The notes under the pieces: model-generated
Told to the model about the DNA's origin: nothing
Database searches by the model: none
Seen by the model: the letters and a program-made list of their open reading frames with translations, nothing else
Program-made: the position numbers and the translations under genes
Assembly (NCBI RefSeq): GCF_048159605.1
Contig: NZ_JBLREB010000001.1
Location: forward strand, 682,001 to 746,000
From: Ectobacillus polymachus
GTDB taxonomy: Bacteria; Bacillota; Bacilli; Bacillales; Bacillaceae_G
DNA: 64,000 nucleotides
Reading direction: 5' to 3'
In this document: positions 23,299 through 32,248 of the stretch, piece after piece
Numbering within the stretch: position 1 is the first letter of the stretch
How the letters are laid out: each line of letters opens with the position of its first letter

Positions 23299-24080
23299 AA
23301 TCCTTTCACTGCTCCACCATCCACTAAAAATGAATTTCCAGTCATATATGTATTGGCAGCAGAAGCGAGGAATGTTACAACATTCGCAAATTCGCTTGGC
23401 TTGCCATAGCGTCCAAGCGGAATGCTAGCTTCGAAGGCTTTCTTCGTTTCTTCAATAGATATGCCAAGCTGTTTACTTTTTATTTGATCAAGTGAAGCCA
23501 CTCGGTCTGTTGCAATACGACCAGGAGCAACGGTATTAATTAATATTCCGTAAGGTGCAAACTCTGATGCTAACGTTTTTGTTAGACCTGTAATTCCTAC
23601 ACGAAATGTGTTAGATAGCAATAGACCAGCAATTGGCTCCTTAACAGAGGAGGAAGCAATGTTAATAATTTTTCCACCATTTTTCTTTAAATAGGGAAGT
23701 GTTTCCCGTATGGTACGGATGTAGCCTAGTAAATTTAGCTCAAACGAACCGTACCAATCTTCGTCTGTTAATTGTTCAAATGTACCAGGTTTCGGTCCAC
23801 CAGCATTATTTATCAAAATATCAATTCCACCATAGGTATCTGCTGTTGCTTGAACAACTTCTTGGATTTGCTCAAGATTCGTAATATCGCAAACCTTGTA
23901 TTGTACTTTTCCAGTTCCAATTTTACGTAATTCATCTTGTACTGCTGCTAATTTTCCTTCATTTCGACTCGTTATCATGACATTAACACCTTCGCGAACG
24001 AATTGTTCTGCGATGGCTTTTCCTAATCCTTGACTAGATGCGAGCACAAGAGCTGTTTTTCCTTCTAATTGTAAGTCCAT
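23295..24080 (-). CDS. SDR-family oxidoreductase, atypical active site
   Basis: A 261-residue Rossmann-fold protein. It has the nucleotide-binding 'ALVLASSQGLGKAIA' (about 10-24), 'DILINNAGGPKPG' (about 87-99), 'INIASSSVKEP' (Ser region, about 138-148) and 'GRIATDRV'. Where classical SDRs have YxxxK, this protein reads 'LLLSNTFRVGITGLTKTLASE', with Ser-Asn-x-x-Arg in place of the catalytic Tyr/Lys. It belongs to a divergent SDR group and its substrate is unknown. The C-terminal stop lies in a bcr1 end fragment. Confidence 0.8.
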   Translation of the reverse strand: MDLQLEGKTALVLASSQGLGKAIAEQFVREGVNVMITSRNEGKLAAVQDELRKIGTGKVQYKVCDITNLEQIQEVVQATADTYGGIDILINNAGGPKPGTFEQLTDEDWYGSFELNLLGYIRTIRETLPYLKKNGGKIINIASSSVKEPIAGLLLSNTFRVGITGLTKTLASEFAPYGILINTVAPGRIATDRVASLDQIKSKQLGISIEETKKAFEASIPLGRYGKPSEFANVVTFLASAANTYMTGNSFLVDGGAVKGL

Positions 24081-24152
24081 ATGGATCCTCCCTTTTCGAA
24101 ATCATTTCTTTTTAGTATAACGTAAAATAAGGAGATTTGGGAATTTTCAAAC

Positions 24153-24310
24153 TTTATCCCGTTTTAACGGGCAGTAAGATCCCCACCTCAAGACTCAGAG
24201 AAAAGCGAAGAAGATAGGTGGGGGATAACTGTCCGTAAAAGTCCGTATTGGTCGGGCTAACCATCAGTGGGGGATGAAGAAAACCCCCACTGATGGAAGT
24301 TTCACTTTAT
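24153..24310 (+). repeat. bcr1-type repeat element, full length, with TTTAT duplications
   Basis: The second copy runs from CCCGTTTTAACGGGCAGTAA to GAAGTTTCACTTTAT. TTTAT is present on both sides (24153-24157 and 24306-24310), as expected for a 5-bp target-site duplication. The arms differ from copy one but pair within themselves (CATCAGTGGGGG/CCCCCACTGATG), so compensatory changes keep the hairpin. Confidence 0.82.
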
Positions 24311-24462
24311 AAACTTGCTATCTATTATTAAAAAAACGATAGAAAAATACGTGCAGGCATTGTTATACTAAGCAAGGTAGCACTATCACTCCATTATTGT
24401 AAATGTGTAGTTCTAATTCAAACAGCTTGTACATATCGTTTCATTAAGAGGGTGATGAGACG

Positions 24463-25623
24463 ATGAATAATTATTTTTATGTGAAAAAAATGAGCCTATG
24501 GAAAGTGAGCGCACTTCTTTTAGTAGGCATTGTCTGTATTTTTTTATTTACAAGTATACTTGTTACTTCATTTAAGCAAACGAAATCGGTATACATGCAT
24601 GATTGGTTAAGCGAGCTTTCGATGAATGCCTATATGTATGCATTTGGAACAGAAAATCATTACTTCACACAAGAATACCAGCATTATAATAAAGAATTCT
24701 CACTAGCTACTTTTATGTTGTCCAATGTAACGAATATTCGCTTTCATGATGTGAGAAGCTTACTTGGAATAGAATTACCAGGCTTTGCAAAGTATGATAC
24801 AGAAATATTAATTGCTGGAGAAGGGTCTACATATAATAATCTTCCGATGGAATCCACTGTTCCATTAGAAGAACTGTTACAGGAAAGAAAAGGACAAGGA
24901 GTACCGACTCCTGAACCGAAAACGGATCTACCGAAAAATCCAACGCCTCCTTCTCATAACACGAATGGAAAAAAAGTCGTTTTTATTTATCATACACATA
25001 GCTGGGAATCATATTTGCCGCTTTTGCAGTTGCCTGCTAGTTCCGATGATAGCAAAGCAACAAGTTCTGTTATGAATATCTCAATCTTTGGCGATCGTTT
25101 CAGGCAACAGTTAGAAAATAATGGTATTGGAGCGAGCGATGATAAAAGCGATGTTGGGAAGATGCTCGTATCGAAAGGGCTAAATTCAAACAGTGCGTAT
25201 AAAATGTCAAGGCAAATTGTGCAGCAGGCAATGACTGGTAACACAGATCTTAAATACTATTTTGATCTTCATCGTGATAGTGCTAGAAGGGACACGACAA
25301 CGAAGGAACTGAACGGTAAATCCTATGCGAAGCTATATTTTATAGTGGGATCTGGAAATCGAAACTACGAGAAAAATGAGCAGTTTGCAAAGGCTCTTCA
25401 TGAAATAATAGATAAATCTTATCCAGGTGTCAGTAGAGGAGTCCTTCGAAAAAATAGTAGTACCGGTAATGGTGTATACAATCAAGACTTGTCCGGACAA
25501 GCAATGCTAGTGGAAGTAGGCGGAGTTGACAATACGGTAGATGAAGTAAATCGTAGTATTGATATTTTAGCAGAAGCATTCAGCCAATATTATTGGAAAG
25601 CTGAAAAGGTGAACGGTCCATAA
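24463..25623 (+). CDS. spoIIP: stage II sporulation protein P
   Basis: A 386-residue peptidoglycan amidase/endopeptidase used in engulfment with SpoIID and SpoIIM. An N-terminal membrane anchor (about 14-36) is followed by a spacer and the catalytic domain. This has 'VVFIYHTHSWESYLPLL' (about 167-183, zinc His and Glu), 'KYYFDLHRDSARRD' (about 261-274) and 'GQAMLVEVGGVDNT' (about 346-359). It starts at ATG 24463 after GAGGGTGATG. Usually the gene lies beside gpr; that context is absent here, so this may be a second spoIIP or a rearranged one. Confidence 0.88.
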   Translation: MNNYFYVKKMSLWKVSALLLVGIVCIFLFTSILVTSFKQTKSVYMHDWLSELSMNAYMYAFGTENHYFTQEYQHYNKEFSLATFMLSNVTNIRFHDVRSLLGIELPGFAKYDTEILIAGEGSTYNNLPMESTVPLEELLQERKGQGVPTPEPKTDLPKNPTPPSHNTNGKKVVFIYHTHSWESYLPLLQLPASSDDSKATSSVMNISIFGDRFRQQLENNGIGASDDKSDVGKMLVSKGLNSNSAYKMSRQIVQQAMTGNTDLKYYFDLHRDSARRDTTTKELNGKSYAKLYFIVGSGNRNYEKNEQFAKALHEIIDKSYPGVSRGVLRKNSSTGNGVYNQDLSGQAMLVEVGGVDNTVDEVNRSIDILAEAFSQYYWKAEKVNGP

Positions 25624-25780
25624 TTGTTTCTTAACCCGTAGAAAGAAGAATTTTAAAGGAATTGAAAGAAATTTGGCGAATAGTGTATTAGAATCATATG
25701 AATTGTATGAAATTGTAGAATTCATTTACTGCTTTTGCCTCTTTTATTCACATAAAGATTAGTAGAAAGAGGGTGAAAAA

Positions 25781-26200
25781 ATGGCAGGATGGATGATTTG
25801 GTTCATCGTATCAGGCATACTCATAGTCTTCGAGATGTTCACGCTTACCCTTTATATGCTTTGGCTTGGAATCGGTGCATTTGTAGGTGGAATCATTGGG
25901 ATTTTTGTACCTAATACTTGGGTTCAAATATTTGCTGCTGCCTTGGTTAGTATTACATTGACGTTGTTTACAAAGCCATTATTACGTAGAATCCGATCTG
26001 ATAAGAAGTATGATGATAGTGTGGAATCCATAATTGGGAAAACAGGCGTTGTTACAAAAGGAATTTCAGAGGACGGCTATGGTATTGTGAAAATCAGTGG
26101 TGAAACATGGAGTGCTACTTCCTCAGATTCTATCTCAGTTGGGGAACAAATCATCGTTTTAGAACGTCAAAACACAATCTTAATTGTTAGGAGGGTCTAA
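25781..26200 (+). CDS. NfeD-family membrane protein
   Basis: A 139-residue short NfeD protein. Three hydrophobic helices (about 2-25, 28-48 and 50-68) are followed by an OB-fold domain with 'IGKTGVVTKGISEDGYG' and 'SSDSISVGEQIIVLER'. It lies two bases before an SPFH gene, the classic NfeD-stomatin pair that acts in membrane microdomains. The downstream gene's ribosome-binding site is inside this gene's last codons, so the two are translationally linked. Confidence 0.88.
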   Translation: MAGWMIWFIVSGILIVFEMFTLTLYMLWLGIGAFVGGIIGIFVPNTWVQIFAAALVSITLTLFTKPLLRRIRSDKKYDDSVESIIGKTGVVTKGISEDGYGIVKISGETWSATSSDSISVGEQIIVLERQNTILIVRRV

Positions 26201-26202
26201 TC

Positions 26203-27138
26203 GTGGTAGGCACGATTCTATCTATTTTTTTACTCGTTCTTGTAGTAGTTTTTGCTGCTCTTTCTGTAAAAATCATCCCGCAGCAACAGGTTGGGGTAGT
26301 GGAACGTCTTGGTCGTTTTCATCGAACAATGTCTGCTGGTTTAAATATTCTTATTCCAATCATTGATCATGTTCGTATTTACCATGACTTACGTATTCAA
26401 CAAACAAATGTTCCTCCGCAAAAAGTAATTACGAAGGATAATGTTCAAGTTGAAATAGATACGATTATATTTTTTCAAATTATTGATCCAGAAAGAGCAA
26501 CATATGGTATTTCGAATTACTCATTAGGTGTTCGTAATGTAACGACGGCTACAATGAGACAAATTCTTGGGAATATGGAACTGGATGAAACATTGTCTGG
26601 TCGTGAAAAAATCTCGACTGAAATACGAATTGCGCTAGACGAAGCAACAGAAAAATGGGGGGTTCGTATTGAGCGTGTAGAAGTCGTTGATATTAATCCT
26701 CCTAAGGACGTACAAGTGTCCATGGAAAAACAAATGAAGGCAGAACGTAATAAGCGTGCCATAATATTAGAAGCGGAAGCTGCAAAACAAGATATTGTAC
26801 TCCGTGCTGAAGGGGATAAGCAAAGTAAAATTTTACGTGCAGAAGGAGACAGGGAAGCTCGGATACGTGAAGCTGAGGGGGTTCGCCAAGCTCGAGAATT
26901 AGAAGCAATCGGGCAGGCAAAAGCCGTTGAAATCATAGCAATTGCTGAGCAAAAACGAATTCAGCTTTTAACCGAGTCTGGTTTATCAGAAAATGTATTG
27001 GCTTATCAATCGTTTGAAGCACTGCAAGAAATAGCGAAAGGGTCAGCTAATAAAATATTTCTTCCAACAAAAGCTGTTGAAACACTTGGTAGTCTCGGGG
27101 CAGTTGGGGAAATTTTTAAAGAAAAGAAAAGCGAGTAA
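26203..27138 (+). CDS. SPFH/band 7 (paraslipin, QmcA-like) protein
   Basis: A 311-residue stomatin-like protein that starts at GTG 26203 after AGGAGGG. A membrane anchor (about 3-24) precedes the band-7 domain with 'QQVGVVERLGRFHRTMSAGLN' and 'DVQVSMEKQMKAER'. A long Ala/Glu-rich coiled coil (about 175-245) with repeated 'ILRAEGD' units follows. It should oligomerise at the membrane with the NfeD partner encoded just upstream and organise microdomains or quality-control proteases. Confidence 0.88.
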   Translation: MVGTILSIFLLVLVVVFAALSVKIIPQQQVGVVERLGRFHRTMSAGLNILIPIIDHVRIYHDLRIQQTNVPPQKVITKDNVQVEIDTIIFFQIIDPERATYGISNYSLGVRNVTTATMRQILGNMELDETLSGREKISTEIRIALDEATEKWGVRIERVEVVDINPPKDVQVSMEKQMKAERNKRAIILEAEAAKQDIVLRAEGDKQSKILRAEGDREARIREAEGVRQARELEAIGQAKAVEIIAIAEQKRIQLLTESGLSENVLAYQSFEALQEIAKGSANKIFLPTKAVETLGSLGAVGEIFKEKKSE

Positions 27139-27179
27139 AGTACAATTGAGAAGAAGTAAAAAGAAAACACATGTAAATG

Positions 27180-27223
27180 ATACACAAAAAGAAGAAGCGT
27201 ATTCGCTTCTTCTTTTTGTGTAT
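27180..27223 (+). terminator. terminator of the NfeD-SPFH pair
   Basis: Perfect 20-base stem ATACACAAAAAGAAGAAGCG and its complement with a 4-base loop. Confidence 0.9.
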
Positions 27224-27315
27224 TGCTTTGCACATTCCTGCCATCACATTTTTATGTTTAGTTCTGGTTTTTTCCGGAAAAACTAGGAAAAGAATCATGA
27301 AGGAGGGAATAGCAA

Positions 27316-27729
27316 GTGGAGCATCCGATTCAAGGGTTAATGAGTGCAGCTATGGAAAATTTAAAGGGAATGGTAGATGTTAACACCATTGTTGGTGAGC
27401 CGGTGCAAACAGCTGATGGTGGTGTTGTACTTACCGTATCGAAAGTTGCTTTCGGGTTTGGTGCTGGCGGAAGTGACTATATAGCGGAGGGTACCCAAAA
27501 TCGTAATGGTGACATCCCTGCCTTTGGCGGTGGAAGTGCAGGAGGGGTATCCATTACACCAATCGCCTTTCTTGTTGTTAATAAAGACGGAGTAAAAATT
27601 TTGCACCTTCAAAATACAACACATTTAATGGAAAAGGCTATAGAATTAGCTCCGCAAACACTTGAAAAACTAAAATCCATCCTTAAGAAAAACGAGAATG
27701 AAAGTTCAGATGCAAGCATCGATTTGTAA
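27316..27729 (+). CDS. gerW: GerW/YtfJ sporulation protein
   Basis: A 137-residue member of the YtfJ family, spore proteins made in the forespore and needed for normal germination in B. subtilis. It reads 'HPIQGLMSAAMENLKGMVDV', 'TVSKVAFGFGAGGSDY' and a Gly-rich 'FGGGSAGGVSITPIAFLVV'. It starts at GTG 27316, eight bases after AAGGAGGG. It is monocistronic with a large hairpin downstream. Confidence 0.9.
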   Translation: MEHPIQGLMSAAMENLKGMVDVNTIVGEPVQTADGGVVLTVSKVAFGFGAGGSDYIAEGTQNRNGDIPAFGGGSAGGVSITPIAFLVVNKDGVKILHLQNTTHLMEKAIELAPQTLEKLKSILKKNENESSDASIDL

Positions 27730-27775
27730 AACGAACCATGCTAAAAAAGAATAGTATTCTCCCATTGCTTCTATT

Positions 27776-27823
27776 GGATCGTTCTACAAAATCTTGAAAA
27801 ATCAAGATTTTTAGTAGCGATCC
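27776..27823 (+). terminator. terminator-like long hairpin after gerW
   Basis: GGATCG..CTAC.AAAATCTTGA pairs with TCAAGATTTT..GTAG.CGATCC, an almost complete stem of about 20 pairs. Confidence 0.7.
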
Positions 27824-28016
27824 ATTTCCTATTTCATGACAAATTGTAGTGAAACAAAGATGATGAATGTTATGTAATTATTTTGTAATAAATATTAATA
27901 AAATGTAATGCTAATATGTAGCTGTTTTCGGACGTTTTCCTATGTTTCTGGAAATTTTCATGATAAAATAAATCGTACTACTTAATATTAACATTATACA
28001 AAGGTGGCTAGGTGCT
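27824..28016. other. AT-rich intergenic region
   Basis: Between the gerW hairpin and the next gene I see only AT-rich DNA, presumably the promoter of the 258-residue hypothetical. No reading frame or repeat is convincing. Confidence 0.4.
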
Positions 28017-28793
28017 TTGGCTGGAGGATCTGACCAAATAAAAGAAATTATTTATATTAATGGTGATCGACGCAATCATTGTTATCTTTCATCTGGCATA
28101 ACGTTTCAAGAATTTGCGAACAACATCCCATCTCCTCTTCATAACGTACTCTTGTTAAAGCATAATTTTGAATGGACTGATATTAATTATCATACTCTTC
28201 TTGAGTATGTCGAGGAAGAAAATATGCCAAAATTGATTACAGCGGAAACGGACCAATATGATGAATATTGTTGGGTCGATTTTGACGATGTGAGCGATTT
28301 AGATGAGCTAGAACCGATGGAAATTGCTGAACTTTTATATTTAGCTCATAAAAAAGAACCAATTGAAAAACCATTTTTTCCATTACTAAAAAATAAATTC
28401 GTTTATTTATCGCATGAAGACGGATGGTTTAATAAAGTGTATTATCGCAGGCAGCAGGATATGGCAGGCCTTTTAAGTAAGGTCATACCATATAAGCTAG
28501 GTTCCTTTGGTAAAAAACGTCGTATGCTTTTCCAGAAAACGAAAATTTATCCTGCCATTACAAAAGAAATCGTACTTCGGTTTCTACCTCTAGCCGAAGA
28601 TGGATTATTAATTGATTTACATAATAAGGTAGAATCCAAACGGGGATTGGAAATACCATTTTATGTAGTAGGATCTTTTACAAATATGGACGAAATTATG
28701 GATGGTTTAGATGAATTGAAAGAGGATGCTCTTGAAAAAGCAGTACTGATCTTTGATAAAAAGGATCAGGAGTGGAGATGGGAAAATGAGTAA
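28017..28793 (+). CDS. hypothetical protein, 258 residues
   Basis: I do not recognise a family. The protein is soluble, rich in aromatic and acidic residues, with an acidic middle ('DFDDVSDLDELEPMEIAELL', about 83-102) and a basic patch ('GKKRRMLFQKTK', about 164-175). There is no signal peptide or membrane segment. It starts at TTG 28017 with AAAGGTGG upstream; the next in-frame ATG is far into the protein. Its own terminator begins at the stop codon. The length and regular codon use make it a real gene. Confidence 0.7.
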   Translation: MAGGSDQIKEIIYINGDRRNHCYLSSGITFQEFANNIPSPLHNVLLLKHNFEWTDINYHTLLEYVEEENMPKLITAETDQYDEYCWVDFDDVSDLDELEPMEIAELLYLAHKKEPIEKPFFPLLKNKFVYLSHEDGWFNKVYYRRQQDMAGLLSKVIPYKLGSFGKKRRMLFQKTKIYPAITKEIVLRFLPLAEDGLLIDLHNKVESKRGLEIPFYVVGSFTNMDEIMDGLDELKEDALEKAVLIFDKKDQEWRWENE

Positions 28794-28819
28794 AAAACTT
28801 GACTGAGTCAAGTTTTTTT
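28792..28819 (+). terminator. terminator
   Basis: Stem AAACTTGAC/GTCAAGTTT with a long T-run, overlapping the stop codon region of the 258-residue gene. Confidence 0.85.
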
Positions 28820-28901
28820 CTTTTAAGAGAAGTGAAAGAGGTCTACCGAGTATTATTTGTTGGATTGAAATCGTACGAGACGCTATCATCATATTTTGCC
28901 T

Positions 28902-28929
28902 AAATAGGACTCGTATAGAGTCCTATTTT
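28902..28929 (-). terminator. terminator
   Basis: Stem AAATAGGACTC/GAGTCCTATTT immediately after the stop of the minus-strand membrane protein gene. Confidence 0.8.
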
Positions 28930-28937
28930 ATTCCCAA

Positions 28938-29270
28938 TTAACGAACAAAAACTGGATATAATAGGCTAAATAGTACTGAAAATGCTGCAAATCCTATTGC
29001 TGTAAATGCTAGTGTTCTTGCACCGAATCTGATTGCAAGTAAACCTATTAAGATTGCTAGTATACCGAAAAGAAGAGGATAAATAGCAATCGAAAACAAG
29101 GCTATAAATAGTGCTAAATAGCCTGTTATGACCCCCCAATTGATTCCGGAAGATAGTAAATCCTGATTTTCACTACGATTGATATGGAATTGATCAGGTG
29201 TAATATCGGTTGCGTATTCTTCATTTATTTCTTTTTCTGTTGAATCTTCCTTTGAATCGTATTGTTTCAT
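28938..29270 (-). CDS. small membrane protein with two or three helices
   Basis: A 110-residue protein. The start at ATG 29270 has AGAGG upstream and removes a low-quality 19-residue extension. Residues 1-40 are polar and acidic. The rest is hydrophobic with 'WGVITGYLALFIALFSIAIY', 'LLFGILAILIGLLAIRFGA' and a last helix ending 'LLYPVFVR'. The arrangement is reminiscent of DUF4190-type proteins, but the match is weak. Function unknown. Confidence 0.65.
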   Translation of the reverse strand: MKQYDSKEDSTEKEINEEYATDITPDQFHINRSENQDLLSSGINWGVITGYLALFIALFSIAIYPLLFGILAILIGLLAIRFGARTLAFTAIGFAAFSVLFSLLYPVFVR

Positions 29271-29413
29271 TCTAATTCCTCTCTCTCTATTGTTGTTATT
29301 ACTATACCCATGACTACACAAAAGCATGTCTGGAACGTTTTCCCTCTATCAAAGGAAATAGACGTAGATACGTTGAATATGTATGGATATTACAGAAATG
29401 GAGTGATTTTAGG

Positions 29414-30103
29414 ATGAAATCTTTTGATTGGAATGAAGCTGTACAAGAAAAGTGGGATGAACAGGCAACGGAATGGAATGAAAAAAGTAAAGAGATGTGG
29501 GAAACGGGAAGTAGGAGTTGTATCCCTTCTTTTTTTCGAAACTATGTAGCAGACGGTGCAACGATTCTAGATTCTGGATGTGGAGATGGTTATGGGTCTC
29601 TATATTTTAGTGAAGAGGGATACAATGTGTATGGAGTAGACATTAGTTCACATATGATTGCTTATGCGAATGGCTTTTCTCAAAAACCAAATCTTACTTT
29701 TATACAATCTGATATGGCAGCGTTGCCATTTGATGCACAAACATTTGATGCCGTTCTTGCCATTAACTCTCTTGAATGGATTGAACAGCCACTTCTTGTA
29801 CTTCATGAATGGAAGCGAGTGCTTAAACGGGATGGGTTAGCTTGTGTTGCCATATTAGGACCCACTGCAGCACCGCGTGTGAATAGCTATCGGAGATTGT
29901 ATAATGAACCTGCAGTATGCAATACGATGATGCCTTGGGAATTTGAAATGTTAGCAAAAGAAAATGGATTTTCCATTATCGATAGTCAAGGTGTATATAA
30001 ACGTGGTGTAGACGAAGCGCTGCTTCAGGATCTCCCTCATACACTTAAACAAGCGCTGTCATTTATGTGGGTTATGATGTTAAAGTATAACGGTGAGAAT
30101 TGA
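29414..30103 (+). CDS. class I SAM-dependent methyltransferase
   Basis: A 229-residue enzyme with the SAM-binding motif 'ILDSGCGDGYGSLYFSEEGY' (about 51-70), acidic loop 'VYGVDISSHMI' (about 73-83), 'FIQSDMAALPFDAQTFDAVL' (about 96-115) and 'LLVLHEWKRVLKRDG' (about 127-141). It is of the Methyltransf_11 type. The N-terminal 'VQEKWDEQATEWNEKSKEMW' is common in Bacillus small-molecule or quinone-like methyltransferases. The substrate cannot be inferred. It is monocistronic and ends at a strong terminator. Confidence 0.85.
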   Translation: MKSFDWNEAVQEKWDEQATEWNEKSKEMWETGSRSCIPSFFRNYVADGATILDSGCGDGYGSLYFSEEGYNVYGVDISSHMIAYANGFSQKPNLTFIQSDMAALPFDAQTFDAVLAINSLEWIEQPLLVLHEWKRVLKRDGLACVAILGPTAAPRVNSYRRLYNEPAVCNTMMPWEFEMLAKENGFSIIDSQGVYKRGVDEALLQDLPHTLKQALSFMWVMMLKYNGEN

Positions 30104-30121
30104 CATAGTACATTGTAAAGG

Positions 30122-30156
30122 AAAAGGCCAGTGGGTAGAGCCCACTGGCCTTTCTT
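30122..30156 (+). terminator. terminator
   Basis: Perfect 13-base stem AAAGGCCAGTGGG/CCCACTGGCCTTT with a 5-base loop. Confidence 0.92.
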
Positions 30157-30353
30157 TGTTTAAGATAGCAATTTGACTAGTATGTAATTTGAAAATGGGA
30201 AACCATAATAAAATGTAAAATAAGATTGGTTTGGTTGAATCGAATGATTAAAAAGTAAAATTAACGAATATTTAACGAACAATTGATGAAAATGTGCGTA
30301 TTTTCAAAAAAACTGATACAATAGAGCCTAGAATACAAGAGGAGTGAAGCTAT

Positions 30354-32042
30354 ATGACAACTGTGTCTTCAGTGAAATCTGATATTGAAATTGCGCAAGA
30401 AGCTAAGATGAAACGCATTTATGAAATAGCAGAACAATTAGATATACAGGAAGAGGAGCTAGAACCTTACGGACATTATAAAGCGAAATTATCGCTTAAC
30501 ATATTAAAACGACTGGAAACGAAGCCTGATGGAAAAATCATTTTAGTTACGGCTATCAATCCAACTCCAGCAGGAGAAGGAAAATCCACGGTAACAGTAG
30601 GGCTTGGACAGGCGTTACATCAAATTGGCAAAAAAGCAGTCATTGCTTTGCGTGAACCTTCCTTAGGTCCAACAATGGGGATTAAGGGCGGAGCAGCTGG
30701 CGGCGGCTACTCACAAGTAGTACCGATGGAGGATATTAATTTACACTTTACAGGTGATATTCATGCTATTACTACTGTGAATAATGCATTAGCTGCTTTA
30801 CTAGATAATCATCTACAACAAGGTAATGAGCTTGAAATTGATACACGAAAAATTGTATGGAAGCGTTGTGTAGATTTAAACGATCGTGCTCTTCGTAATG
30901 TCATCATTGGACTTGGTGGACCGATGCAAGGAGTACCTCGTGAAGAAGGCTTTGATATTACTGTAGCTTCAGAAATCATGGCTGTATTTTGTTTAGCTAA
31001 GGACCTTCATGATTTAAAGGAACGTTTGTCGAGAATTGTAATCGCCTATAATATATACAATAAGCCTGTTACGGTAAAAGACCTAGGTGTAGAAGGTGCT
31101 CTAGCATTACTTTTAAAGGATGCGATAAAGCCAAATCTTGTGCAAACATTAGAGCATACACCGGCCATTATACATGGAGGACCATTTGCAAACATTGCTC
31201 ATGGCTGCAATAGTATTCTTGCAACAAAAATGGCTGCTAAGCTTGGAGAATATGTCATAACAGAGGCAGGATTTGGTGCAGATTTAGGAGCTGAAAAGTT
31301 TCTTGATATTAAAGCTAGAGCAGCGGGGATTCATCCGGATGCGGTTGTAATTGTAGCGACTATTAGGGCCCTAAAAATGCATGGTGGTGTAAAAAAAGAA
31401 CAATTACATGAAGAAAACATCGCTGCTCTCGAACTAGGAATTGAAAATTTACATAAGCATATTGAGACGATTCAATCGTTCGGGTTGCCGTTCGTGATTG
31501 CCATGAATCGTTTTATAACGGACACGGAGGCAGAGATAGCATGGCTTAAAAACTGGTGCAACCAGCATTGCTATGATATAGCACTCACAGAAGTATGGGA
31601 GAAAGGTGGAAAAGGAGGAATTGAACTCGCAGAAAAAGTACTCCATAGTATAGAAGAAAAAGAAAATCACTTTGCACCCCTCTACTCACTCGAGCAGCCG
31701 CTAGAAGAAAAAATACGTACCGTTGCTAATGCAGTGTACGGAGCTGATGATGTTCATTTTACAGCGAAAGCAAAGAAACAATTGCAACAATTTACAGAGC
31801 AAGGATGGGGCAATTTACCTATCTGTATGGCAAAAACACAATATTCATTATCTGATGATCCAAGTAAACTAGGCCGTCCTGATCATTTCACAATTACTGT
31901 ACGCGAATTAAAGCCTTCGATTGGAGCAGGCTTTATCGTAGCTCTTACAGGTACAGTACTTACGATGCCTGGTCTTCCTAAACAACCAACTGCGTTAAAA
32001 ATGAATGTCGACGATAATGGAAAAGCGATAGGATTATTTTGA
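30354..32042 (+). CDS. fhs: formate-tetrahydrofolate ligase
   Basis: A 562-residue enzyme that makes 10-formyl-THF from formate, THF and ATP for one-carbon metabolism. It has the P-loop 'NPTPAGEGKSTVTVGLGQAL' (about 66-85), 'LREPSLGPTMGIKGGAAGGG', 'FTGDIHAITTVNNALAALLDNH' in two parts, and 'EAGFGADLGAEKFLDIK'. The length and C-terminal 'MPGLPKQP' agree with the family. It is monocistronic, with GAGGAG before ATG 30354 and a terminator. Confidence 0.95.
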   Translation: MTTVSSVKSDIEIAQEAKMKRIYEIAEQLDIQEEELEPYGHYKAKLSLNILKRLETKPDGKIILVTAINPTPAGEGKSTVTVGLGQALHQIGKKAVIALREPSLGPTMGIKGGAAGGGYSQVVPMEDINLHFTGDIHAITTVNNALAALLDNHLQQGNELEIDTRKIVWKRCVDLNDRALRNVIIGLGGPMQGVPREEGFDITVASEIMAVFCLAKDLHDLKERLSRIVIAYNIYNKPVTVKDLGVEGALALLLKDAIKPNLVQTLEHTPAIIHGGPFANIAHGCNSILATKMAAKLGEYVITEAGFGADLGAEKFLDIKARAAGIHPDAVVIVATIRALKMHGGVKKEQLHEENIAALELGIENLHKHIETIQSFGLPFVIAMNRFITDTEAEIAWLKNWCNQHCYDIALTEVWEKGGKGGIELAEKVLHSIEEKENHFAPLYSLEQPLEEKIRTVANAVYGADDVHFTAKAKKQLQQFTEQGWGNLPICMAKTQYSLSDDPSKLGRPDHFTITVRELKPSIGAGFIVALTGTVLTMPGLPKQPTALKMNVDDNGKAIGLF

Positions 32043-32056
32043 TTTGTTACTCGGTT

Positions 32057-32100
32057 AAAGGGCTGTATACGGTTTGCTGTATACAGTCCTTTTTATTTTT
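32057..32100 (+). terminator. terminator of fhs
   Basis: Stem AAAGG.CTGTATAC/GTATACAG.CCTTT followed by a T-run. Confidence 0.85.
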
Positions 32101-32248
32101 AAAAAGGTAGTCGTGTAGCATATACATACATCCTATGGTACAATGCATACAGTTTGTTACACTTTGTTTTCGGTACAATAATAATAGGATAGAAAATAGG
32201 TCCGAATGAGTAAGAAACATGTAAGGATATAGTAAAAGGAGAAATGAA

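Noticed and set aside
23213..23428. 71-codon plus-strand frame
   Set aside because: It runs into the SDR gene on the opposite strand and has no ribosome-binding site or protein-like composition.
27077..27383. Several short frames on both strands after the SPFH gene
   Set aside because: They cross the perfect 20-base terminator stem and reflect its symmetry; none has a good start.
30157..30353. Regulatory RNA upstream of fhs
   Set aside because: No stable structure or known aptamer could be recognised in this AT-rich leader.
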